Source: a virus. From it: a stretch of DNA of 64,000 bases. The stretch lies in the IMG/VR virus record IMGVR_UViG_3300043499_000238, positions 1 to 64,000 of that record; one strand, 5' to 3'. A program made the position numbers and the translations under genes. This document shows, one piece after another, positions 16,334-22,846 of the stretch (position 1 is the stretch's first letter; the number at the start of each line of letters is the position of its first letter). Under the pieces are notes generated by a model. It saw only the letters and a list, made by a program, of their open reading frames with translations, had not been told where the DNA came from and did no database searches.

Positions 16334-16698
16334 TGCCGACGACGTTCTCAGCGGCAGCGAACGCCTCGCTGCTGCGCTCTCAGTACCCGCCGCCCTTCCA
16401 GCTCCAGGGCGAGTACGCCACCGACGAGGTGATCACCCAGGCGCAGATGCCAGCCGACCTGATCCGCATGCGCGCCCCGCAGGTGCCTCAGCAGCTCTTC
16501 CCACCGCGCTACGGCTACGACCGCATCCCGCTGACGATCACCGACGTGCTGCAGACCGACCGGTGGGCGCCGACCTACCGCTCGTGGACGTCGGGGCCGC
16601 GCATCATCCCACCACCGATCGACCCCAACGGACTCAGCGGGGCGCCCGACGGCGGCTTCACCAAGAACGCACTCGTCGGCGGGGTGTACCAGCAGTGA
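16333..16698 (+). CDS. hypothetical protein
   Basis: 121 residues, Pro-rich (QYPPPFQLQGEY, IIPPPIDPNG) and without helical stretches or motifs. It is wedged between two ParB-like genes with 1- and 4-base overlaps, so it is probably made with them. Confidence 0.55.
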   Translation: MPTTFSAAANASLLRSQYPPPFQLQGEYATDEVITQAQMPADLIRMRAPQVPQQLFPPRYGYDRIPLTITDVLQTDRWAPTYRSWTSGPRIIPPPIDPNGLSGAPDGGFTKNALVGGVYQQ

Positions 16699-17045
16699 GC
16701 GCAGCCGACCATCTCGGCGAGCAGATGCGACTGTTCATGACGGCGGGCGAGCTGCACGGCACCCACTCGATCGAGATACAGCAGACCCCCGAGTCACGGT
16801 TCGGCATGCCCAGGCGTTCGATGGGCGAGATGTGGGACGTGAAGCGCAGGGAGAACAAGCGCAGCGGGTTGAAGAAGGACGTTGCGGCGCACGGTGTGCA
16901 GCATCCCGTGGAACTGGTCTCCGGTCAGGATGTCGAGGGGACTGTCATCTACACCGGGCACCACCGAGTACAAGCCGCCTTCGAGCACAACCCCGAGTCG
17001 TACGTTCCCGTGGAGCACCACGATCTCGACAAGCGGGGCTTCTAG
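16695..17045 (+). CDS. ParB/sulfiredoxin-fold protein, paralogue 2
   Basis: 116 residues from GTG 16695. Starts ADHLGEQMRLFMTAGEL, close to the next gene's SDHLSDRQLRMFMQAKEL. The ParB-like core follows: SGLKKDVAAHGVQHPVEL, then TGHHRVQAAFEHNP and SYVPVEHHD. The GHHR turn of the CTP/nucleic acid-binding site is intact. No HTH domain is present, so it is not a full ParB partition protein. Confidence 0.65.
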   Translation: MSAADHLGEQMRLFMTAGELHGTHSIEIQQTPESRFGMPRRSMGEMWDVKRRENKRSGLKKDVAAHGVQHPVELVSGQDVEGTVIYTGHHRVQAAFEHNPESYVPVEHHDLDKRGF

Positions 17046-17434
17046 TGGCTGCCAGCGATCACCTCAGCGATCGACAGCTCCGCATGTTCATGCAAGCCAA
17101 GGAGCTGCGCTCCATGCCGTCGGCAGAGGTCGGCGACCATCTTCATGAGATCGGCGGGTGGTCTTCCCATGAACAGATGTGGGCGTCCAAGGCCAAGGAC
17201 AACGCTGAGGACGGCCTCGGTGCCAGTGTGGCCAAGCACGGTGTCGAGTACCCGGTGACGATCACTCACCGAGACGAGGGCGAGCCGCAGATCGACTCTG
17301 GTCATCACCGCATCCAGGCCGCCTACGACGCCGACCCCAACAGCTATGTGCCAGTCCGACACACCGACCACTCGCGCCGCAGCTATAGCGAGTCGCCGCA
17401 GCCGGTGACCGCTCGCTTCCCGTCCTACCCGTGA
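17045..17434 (+). CDS. ParB/sulfiredoxin-fold protein, paralogue 3
   Basis: 129 residues from GTG 17045, which shares a base with the preceding TAG. Contains KHGVEYPVTI, SGHHRIQAAYDADPNS and YVPVRH, the same core as paralogue 2, so the pair looks like a tandem duplication that has diverged. The C terminus is Ser/Pro-rich. Function unknown. Confidence 0.65.
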   Translation: MAASDHLSDRQLRMFMQAKELRSMPSAEVGDHLHEIGGWSSHEQMWASKAKDNAEDGLGASVAKHGVEYPVTITHRDEGEPQIDSGHHRIQAAYDADPNSYVPVRHTDHSRRSYSESPQPVTARFPSYP

Positions 17435-17450
17435 TGTAGCACCCCAGGAG

Positions 17451-17456
17451 TACGGT
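17451..17456 (+). promoter_or_regulatory. -10 box of leaderless promoter for 17463
   Basis: TACGGT, then GGAGCC and ATG 17463. The GGAG could instead serve as a very close ribosome-binding site, but the 6-base gap fits the leaderless pattern. Confidence 0.45.
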
Positions 17457-17462
17457 GGAGCC

Positions 17463-17741
17463 ATGGCCATTCCCAGCGACCGGTCGATGAACGACGACAT
17501 GCGCATCGGCGCCGTCGAGGGCCGTGTGCGCTTCCTGCGTCCCAACGCCGTCAACGCCGAGATGGGCGAGGCGCTGACCCGCCAGTCGTGCCTCCAGGGC
17601 GACGCTCCGTTCTACGGCTGGTACGGCAACTTCGGCATCGGCTACGGCGACATCGACAAGATCCGCTGCGCCCTGCCTGGCGCCGTGCACCCGCTCGCTC
17701 CCATCCGTGTCAGCAAGCACGAGGTGGTCGATCCGCTGTGA
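17463..17741 (+). CDS. hypothetical protein
   Basis: 92 residues. A Gly/Tyr/Phe-rich middle (FYGWYGNFGIGYGDID) lies between mixed flanks. Not recognised. Coupled to the next gene by GTGA. Confidence 0.55.
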   Translation: MAIPSDRSMNDDMRIGAVEGRVRFLRPNAVNAEMGEALTRQSCLQGDAPFYGWYGNFGIGYGDIDKIRCALPGAVHPLAPIRVSKHEVVDPL

Positions 17742-17947
17742 TCAGAGGCCGCCACCCGCGCTACTCGGGACCGGAGTTCGAGGCGCTGGCGCGCTCGATG
17801 GCGCACCACCCGATGGCCGGGCCACCTGACCCCAAGTGGAACACGGCCAAGCCCAACTTCGAGGGCATCGCCATGAACGACGATCCCGACGCCTACGACG
17901 CAGAGCGTGACCGCCGGTTGGCCGGGGAGATCCCTGAGCGCCGCTGA
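17738..17947 (+). CDS. small charged protein
   Basis: 69 residues from GTG 17738. Basic first half (IRGRHPRYSGPEF), acidic second half (NDDPDAYDAERDRRL). No motif. Possibly a short assembly or regulatory protein. Confidence 0.5.
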   Translation: MIRGRHPRYSGPEFEALARSMAHHPMAGPPDPKWNTAKPNFEGIAMNDDPDAYDAERDRRLAGEIPERR

Positions 17948-17951
17948 ACGT

Positions 17952-17957
17952 TACGCT
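17952..17957 (+). promoter_or_regulatory. class II leaderless promoter (-10) for 17965
   Basis: TACGCT within GTTACGCTGCC, 7 bases before ATG 17965. Confidence 0.5.
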
Positions 17958-17964
17958 GCCTCCA

Positions 17965-18474
17965 ATGAGGTTGTGCTACTGCTACCACTGCCACACGCTC
18001 AGCAAGATCGCTGACTACGAGGGCGAGTACCGCGAGGACTCACAGCCCCTCAACGACGTGCTGTTGGAGAACTGGGTGCAGCGCCACATGCACGGCTTCT
18101 CCGAGGAGCAACACCCCGGTGGCCGGGTGTTCGCCTTCGTCGGACGTGACATCGAGGTGCAGGGCGGGCGCTTCGACGGCCGCGGCGTACCGGTGGCCAA
18201 CGAGGTCGAGCACGTTCGCACCGAGCTGGCGCGCGCCGGGCAGGAAGTGTTCGAGTTGAAGGACGAGTTGAAGGAGGACGCCCACAAGTGCTTCCTCCGA
18301 CACAAGCGCCCGACCTACCCCGACCGCAAGTGCATCGACTACCACGACGACTCCAAGTGGCTCGGCCGCAAGGAGCACATCGAGGGCCAGACGCTCGCCG
18401 TGCAGCAGGGCTACCTCTGCAGCTACTGCCCCTACGAGGTGAATGTGTCCGTCACCCGGCGTGGCTACAACTGA
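17965..18474 (+). CDS. double zinc-finger protein
   Basis: 169 residues. The N terminus has CYCYHCHTL, and the C terminus has CSYCPYEVNV, with a further KCFLRHKRP, so two zinc sites are plausible. Between them a coiled-coil-like helix (ARAGQEVFELKDELKEDA) could dimerise the protein. Shares a base with the next ATG. Function unknown. Confidence 0.6.
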   Translation: MRLCYCYHCHTLSKIADYEGEYREDSQPLNDVLLENWVQRHMHGFSEEQHPGGRVFAFVGRDIEVQGGRFDGRGVPVANEVEHVRTELARAGQEVFELKDELKEDAHKCFLRHKRPTYPDRKCIDYHDDSKWLGRKEHIEGQTLAVQQGYLCSYCPYEVNVSVTRRGYN

Positions 18475-18920
18475 TGTCGGCAGTCATCATCGTCCACGCC
18501 GATGGAGTCTTCTGCGACTCCACGCACGAGGTGCCCAACGTCGAGCCGGACGCCAACGCATTGCGCTGGTTCCACAACATGACCGACGCCTCGCAAGAGC
18601 AAGTGATCGTCACCTGCGAGTCGCCGAACAGCACGGTCGTGGACATCTGGCTCCGTACCTTCGACCTCCGCTACAGCTACGTGCTGTCGCTCAAAGAGAC
18701 CAACGAGCGCCAGCAGGTGTTGGAGATCATGCGCCATCTCGGTGCACAGCAAAGCAAGGCCGTGCTCTACATCGGTCAGCGCTTCAACATCTGCAACCTC
18801 ATCGCTGACTTCGGCGTGCCCGCATTGCGCTACCTACCGCCTACCGGTCGGGAACAATGGGAGGTCGATCCACGCGAGAGTTGGGGGATGGTCGTCGCCC
18901 GACAAGGGGGTGAGAAGTGA
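18474..18920 (+). CDS. degenerate HAD-like protein
   Basis: 148 residues. The pattern is that of a HAD-family hydrolase: IIVHADGVFCDS at the start, QVIVTCESPNST (the Thr/Ser motif II strand) near residue 45, and KAVLYIGQRFNICNLIADFG (motif III/IV region). The nucleophile Asp of the usual DxDG is His here, so catalysis as a phosphatase is doubtful. It may be a binding protein derived from a HAD phosphatase. Confidence 0.45.
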   Translation: MSAVIIVHADGVFCDSTHEVPNVEPDANALRWFHNMTDASQEQVIVTCESPNSTVVDIWLRTFDLRYSYVLSLKETNERQQVLEIMRHLGAQQSKAVLYIGQRFNICNLIADFGVPALRYLPPTGREQWEVDPRESWGMVVARQGGEK

Positions 18921-20215
18921 GGCTGTACTTCTCAGGTGCTGAGGTAGGAGCGCACCGCAAGCGCTTCGCCAAGCTCGATGTGCGACGTGTCGCCTTCAAC
19001 CTCGGACCTGTGCTCAACAGCGGCGGGCACAGCTCAGTGGCGCCCGACGACCTGCTGCCGTTCGTGACGTTGTTCTACGCCTCACAGACAGTTGATGTCG
19101 ACAAGGCGGCCGAGATCATGCGAGCGCATGGTGACGAGACGTCGCTCGCAGTAGGCATGGAGTACTCCGGCCGCTTCCCGGGCACGGCTATCCCCCTGTG
19201 GAATGGTGTCGATGTCGACGCCGCACTCGAAGCGATGGTGGAGCACGGCGCCGTCTGCATCGAGGAGGCCGACCTGCTGGAGAAGCGGAACCAGATCCCG
19301 CTCAACGCCTTCGTCGCCCGCAACCCGAGCGTCCACCTCTACTGCGCCACCTCGAAGGTCGACGCCCTCGCTCTGCCGTGTCTCACCGACGCCATCGTGG
19401 CGGGTTGGATCGCCACGCAGAAGCACCGTGAGTTCCAGGTGTGGGACGGCAAGAAGGTGCGCAAGTTCCCACGTACCGCGCGCAGCGCCGCCGTCGACAA
19501 CGCCATCGGCCAGATCAACAACATGGGCTGCGACCCCACGAAGTTGAAGGAGGGCGACGTGGACGAGCTGGTGCGCCTCTCGTTCGCCTCGTGGCGCCAG
19601 TACGAGTCAGTCGTTGCTACCGCGTCGTTCCAGCAGAGTGTCGAGCCGATGTCCGAGACCGGGGGTGGTGTTGGGATCGCACGTCCCGAACCGCGTCCAA
19701 GAGACCGGGTGCTGCTACCGGTGCTGGCTGCGTTCGAGCAGACCGAGAACGGCGGTGTAGCTCGCACCTCGATCGACTCACTGCGTCAGTGCAACGGCTG
19801 CTTCATCGCTCACGCATGCCCCGGCTACGAGCCGGACCACGCTTGCGCCTACTCGGTACCGGTCGAGATCCGCACCGTCAAGCAGATGCGCGACGCCCAA
19901 CAGCTCGTGCACGAGATCCAGTGGCAACGCATCCTGTTCATGCGACTCGCCGAGGAAGTCTCAGGTAGCGAGCTGGATCCGCACCTCGGTCGTGAGATGG
20001 ACCGCTTCTTCGCTCAGGCCGAGTCGGTAGCTCGCCAGAGCGAGAGCCGCTCGACGCTGACGATCCAGTCCACCGACTCCACAGGTGGTGGTGGGATCCT
20101 CGCCTCGATCTTCGGTGGTGCGATGAGCAAGGGTGCTCAGGCACTCCCACAGCCGGTGCCGAGTGACGAGATCCTCGCCGAGGCGTGGGAGGCGGTACCA
20201 ACGACGGCCGACTGA
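18917..20215 (+). CDS. large Cys-containing phage protein, unknown
   Basis: 432 residues from GTG 18917. The N-terminal 200 residues are a mixed fold beginning MRLYFSGAEVGAHRKRF. A four-Cys cluster follows near residue 293 (CNGCFIAHACPG and DHACAYSVPV), then a long helical region (QLVHEIQWQRILFMRLAEEV) and a Gly/Ser-rich tail, GGGGILASIFGGAM. A Cys cluster followed by a helical region recalls a terminase or portal-associated factor, but I cannot place it firmly. The last gene before a structured non-coding segment. Confidence 0.55.
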   Translation: MRLYFSGAEVGAHRKRFAKLDVRRVAFNLGPVLNSGGHSSVAPDDLLPFVTLFYASQTVDVDKAAEIMRAHGDETSLAVGMEYSGRFPGTAIPLWNGVDVDAALEAMVEHGAVCIEEADLLEKRNQIPLNAFVARNPSVHLYCATSKVDALALPCLTDAIVAGWIATQKHREFQVWDGKKVRKFPRTARSAAVDNAIGQINNMGCDPTKLKEGDVDELVRLSFASWRQYESVVATASFQQSVEPMSETGGGVGIARPEPRPRDRVLLPVLAAFEQTENGGVARTSIDSLRQCNGCFIAHACPGYEPDHACAYSVPVEIRTVKQMRDAQQLVHEIQWQRILFMRLAEEVSGSELDPHLGREMDRFFAQAESVARQSESRSTLTIQSTDSTGGGGILASIFGGAMSKGAQALPQPVPSDEILAEAWEAVPTTAD

Positions 20216-20240
20216 GCGTCGCTGAATCGGGGTACGTCGC

Positions 20241-20310
20241 TTTCCAATCGCCCAAACGGCGACACCCCCCTTCCAGAAACGGCACGAACTACGCTCGGCA
20301 TAGAGCCGAG
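20241..20310 (+). repeat. duplicated structured element, copy A
   Basis: TTTCCAATC (20241-20249), then a spacer, GACACCCCCCTTCCAGAAAC, and a hairpin CTCGGC (20294-20299) ATAGA GCCGAG (20305-20310). Copy B with the same order of parts lies at 21713-21782. Copy A is in the leader of the gene at 20325, just before its CAAGGAG ribosome-binding site, so it may act as an RNA element. Confidence 0.5.
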
Positions 20311-20324
20311 ACCAAGGAGACGTC

Positions 20325-20897
20325 ATGACCGAGACCGACACCCCGGAGGGCACCGAGGTCGCACACACGACCAGCCCCGAGCTGCGCGAGCGTGACCCCG
20401 AGACGGCGCCGGATCCCGTCGACACGACCGAGGCCGAGTCGCTCGATGAGGTCCATGCCATGGCGGCCTACAACCGGGCCGTGATGGGTCCGGCGGCCGA
20501 CGATCCCACCATCGCCACGCCCGGCACCGATCCGGTCCCCGAGCCTGGCCCCGGTCCCGAGGACAACGAGGCGCTCGACAACGCCACGGGCGGAGCACTG
20601 AGCAACGCCGCCGAGACCGGTACCGCATGGCCCGAGCCGCGCGACCACGACAGCTTCGCCAACAAGGGCGAGCTGGAGGCGCGCAAGGACGAGAACATCG
20701 GGATCAAGACGACGTTCGACCTCAACGCTCCCGGCGAGCAGGGTGATGTCGAAGGTGACGACGGCAGCGGCGAGTTCGACCCCGGCAATCACACCGTCGC
20801 CGAGGTGCAGGACTACCTCGATGCTCACCCCGAAGAGGAAGAGCGAGTGCTCGCCGCCGAGGCCAACGGCAAGAACCGCGCTGGCATCGTCGGTTAG
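20325..20897 (+). CDS. acidic disordered protein, possible assembly factor
   Basis: 190 residues, strongly acidic and Pro/Thr/Glu-rich throughout. The only folded-looking part is the C-terminal TVAEVQDYLDAHPEEEERVL followed by AAEANGKNRAGI, a short helical motif seen near the ends of some phage assembly proteins. An SD-like AAGGAG sits 9 bases before ATG. It might be a scaffold or head-associated protein; this is inference from composition. Confidence 0.6.
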   Translation: MTETDTPEGTEVAHTTSPELRERDPETAPDPVDTTEAESLDEVHAMAAYNRAVMGPAADDPTIATPGTDPVPEPGPGPEDNEALDNATGGALSNAAETGTAWPEPRDHDSFANKGELEARKDENIGIKTTFDLNAPGEQGDVEGDDGSGEFDPGNHTVAEVQDYLDAHPEEEERVLAAEANGKNRAGIVG

Positions 20898-21151
20898 TCG
20901 TCGTCCCAGCCGGGAACCGACTGACCTACGGCGGAGTCGAGGCGGTCCTCGGCACCTCCAACGACGGGGACCGTCTCCCGCCGTAGTCTCACTTGACGAC
21001 CGTGCCCACTGCCGTTGTGCAGTGGGCACTTGTCGTTGTCGCCCTTGGCCGCCCAGCCGTGCTTACGCCCCGCTCTGAACCGGCATAGGCACGCACCGCA
21101 GATGTGGCACCAGCGCCCGTCGTAGCGCTCTCGACAGCGAACGATGAGCAC
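20894..21151 (-). CDS. small Cys/His-rich protein
   Basis: 85 residues from GTG at 21151, one base after the stop of the upstream - strand gene. A zinc-like CHICGACLCRF is followed by DKCPLHNGSG. The C-terminal half is less convincing and overlaps the last codon of the + strand gene. Moderate support from the Cys pattern and operon position. Confidence 0.45.
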   Translation of the reverse strand: MLIVRCRERYDGRWCHICGACLCRFRAGRKHGWAAKGDNDKCPLHNGSGHGRQVRLRRETVPVVGGAEDRLDSAVGQSVPGWDDD

Positions 21152-21577
21152 TTAGCCGTACGGGTCGTCGTAGACCGGCGCAGGCACCGGAGCACGAGGT
21201 GCTTCCGGCTCAGGGTTGTCCAGCTCGTGCTGAGTCACGTAGCTGACCGGCACCGGGTATTGACGCTGGGTGCTCTGCTGTAGACCGTGAGCAATGGCGA
21301 CGCGGTGATGCCCCTCAACGAGCTTGTCCGGCGCCCCCTCGATACCGGGCATGATCATGATTGGTCGCTGCACGCCGTGCTCGGCGATGTTCGACTGCAG
21401 CCGCCCGTACAAGCGCCCCGACTCGGCCGTCTTGGCCTCCATCACGTCACCCGGTGAGAGCTGGCGCCCGTAGCGGTCTTCCATGTGCTCGGCAGAGTGC
21501 ATCTCGCCCGCCATCATGCGGTTGTAGATCACCGAGGGATCGAGCTGGGTCGGGCGCTCGGCCGTGGAGCGGATCAC
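21152..21577 (-). CDS. ParB/sulfiredoxin-fold protein, paralogue 4
   Basis: 141 residues. GTG 21577 is chosen because TAGCGT lies 7 bases upstream on this strand; the frame remains open further but that extension is Arg/Pro-rich and unlike protein. It has the ParB-like layout: SPGDVMEAK, LQSNIAEHGVQRPIMI, then VEGHHRVAIAHG and YPVPVSYV, and a Pro/Glu-rich tail. It is transcribed against its three relatives at 15.4-17.4 kb. Confidence 0.6.
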   Translation of the reverse strand: MIRSTAERPTQLDPSVIYNRMMAGEMHSAEHMEDRYGRQLSPGDVMEAKTAESGRLYGRLQSNIAEHGVQRPIMIMPGIEGAPDKLVEGHHRVAIAHGLQQSTQRQYPVPVSYVTQHELDNPEPEAPRAPVPAPVYDDPYG

Positions 21578-21584
21578 ACTGCCA

Positions 21585-21590
21585 ACGCTA
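21585..21590 (-). promoter_or_regulatory. -10 box of leaderless promoter for the 21577 gene
   Basis: On the - strand TAGCGT, then TGGCAGT (7 bases) and GTG. No clear -35. Confidence 0.4.
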
Positions 21591-21712
21591 CGCGAAGCAG
21601 GACCGCCCGGGGGACGGCCCTGCTCTCGGAGACAATGGTGAGCACCCCATAGAACTCGATGGCGTGTCGAGACGCAGCATAGGGCAGCCAGTACGCTCGC
21701 GCCAGGAGGCCG

Positions 21713-21782
21713 TTTCCAATCACTGATTTGGAGAGACCCCCCTTTCAGAATCGGGACATGATCTGGCTCGGGACGCCGAGCC
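21713..21782 (+). repeat. duplicated structured element, copy B, in a 419-base gap
   Basis: TTTCCAATC (21713-21721), a spacer, GAGACCCCCCTTTCAGAATC, and a hairpin GGCTCGG (21765-21771) GACG CCGAGCC (21776-21782). The arrangement repeats copy A at 20241. The whole gap 21578-21996 between the divergent ParB-like gene and the gene at 21997 has no convincing ORF; apart from this element and the flanking promoters nothing else was recognised in it. Confidence 0.5.
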
Positions 21783-21961
21783 GGTAGGTGCGCCGGAGCG
21801 GCGACGCACGCCCACCCCTTCCGCCGGGGGCGGCGAATGGCGAGACCGCCCCGACGCACCGTTCTACCGAGCATGCGGTACTCCGCCCGGCGGACCATGT
21901 CGCACCCCCTGCGTAGGGTCGTGGCATGGGAGGAAATGTCGACAGATGTTGTGCTGAGACG

Positions 21962-21989
21962 TTGCACGACGTTGAACATCTGCTACTAT
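21962..21989 (+). promoter_or_regulatory. class I leaderless promoter for 21997
   Basis: TTGCAC (21962-21967), 16-base spacer containing GACGTTGAACATC, TACTAT (21984-21989), 7 bases, GTG 21997. Confidence 0.65.
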
Positions 21990-21996
21990 CACTGGT

Positions 21997-22806
21997 GTGA
22001 GCAACGCACCTGCCTCTCCCCCTCAGCTCGGCTTCATCGAGCGACTCCTCGCCGAGCGCACCAGCCAGGCGCCCCAGGGTGTCGACGCCTTCATGGAGGT
22101 GCTGCGCACCAAGCGGATCACCAAGGAAGGCGCCAGCTCGCTGATCAACAGCCTGCTGGCCATCCCGGTGGACGTGGTCGAGGCGCCGGTCGCCGAGGCT
22201 GGCACCCCGGCCCGTGACCTGAGCCGCCGCAGCAACGCCTACGCAGGCAAGTGCGGCAAGTGCGGCCACACCGTGGCAGCGCGCGAGGGGTACCTCACCG
22301 GCAGCCGCGGCAACTGGGGCTGCGAGCACCTGGAGGGCGCCTGCCCCACCGAGGCCGCCAAGCCCGGCGTGCACGAGCTGAGCGAGATCGTGGGCGACCT
22401 GGAGGACGGCAACTACGCCATCCCCGCCACGTCCGGTGAGACCGACGTGTGGTACTTCACGGTCAAGACGAACAAGGGGTTCTACAACCCCGACAAGAAG
22501 GGTCAGCGCATCGTGCGCATGGTCGCTGGCGGCGGCAACGAGTTCCCGATCACCAACGAGTGGGTGCGCAAGGCTGTCGCCTCGGTGCGTGCGCTCGGCA
22601 CCACCGAGTCGATGCAGATGTTCGCTCGTGAGATGCACATCTGCGGCCGCTGCGGTGAGGATCTGACTCAGGTCACGAGCAAGGTCACCGGCTTCGGCCC
22701 GGTGTGCCGCCGCAAGATCCACTACGTGGTCTCCCCCGCCGAGGCCGCTGAGATCAAGCGCCTCATCGAGGAGGCCAAGGCTCGTGGCGAAGACTTGTTG
22801 GTCTGA
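21997..22806 (+). CDS. DUF6011-like zinc-finger protein
   Basis: 269 residues from a leaderless GTG. A zinc ribbon near residue 85 (GKCGKCGHTV, later NWGCEHL) is followed by a beta-rich region (WYFTVKTNKGFYNPD) and a C-terminal ICGRCGEDLTQ with FGPVCRRKI. This ending with its four Cys is typical of DUF6011 proteins common in actinobacteria and their phages. Role unknown; a nucleic acid-binding factor is likely. The SNF2 helicase follows from its own promoter. Confidence 0.65.
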   Translation: MSNAPASPPQLGFIERLLAERTSQAPQGVDAFMEVLRTKRITKEGASSLINSLLAIPVDVVEAPVAEAGTPARDLSRRSNAYAGKCGKCGHTVAAREGYLTGSRGNWGCEHLEGACPTEAAKPGVHELSEIVGDLEDGNYAIPATSGETDVWYFTVKTNKGFYNPDKKGQRIVRMVAGGGNEFPITNEWVRKAVASVRALGTTESMQMFAREMHICGRCGEDLTQVTSKVTGFGPVCRRKIHYVVSPAEAAEIKRLIEEAKARGEDLLV

Positions 22807-22810
22807 GACG

Positions 22811-22839
22811 TTGTACATCGTTGAACGACCTGCTACCAT
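22811..22839 (+). promoter_or_regulatory. class I leaderless promoter for 22847
   Basis: TTGTAC (22811-22816), 17-base spacer ATCGTTGAACGACCTGC, TACCAT (22834-22839), 7 bases, GTG 22847. The clearest example of the GTTGAACGAC element between the two boxes. Confidence 0.72.
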
Positions 22840-22846
22840 CACTGCT

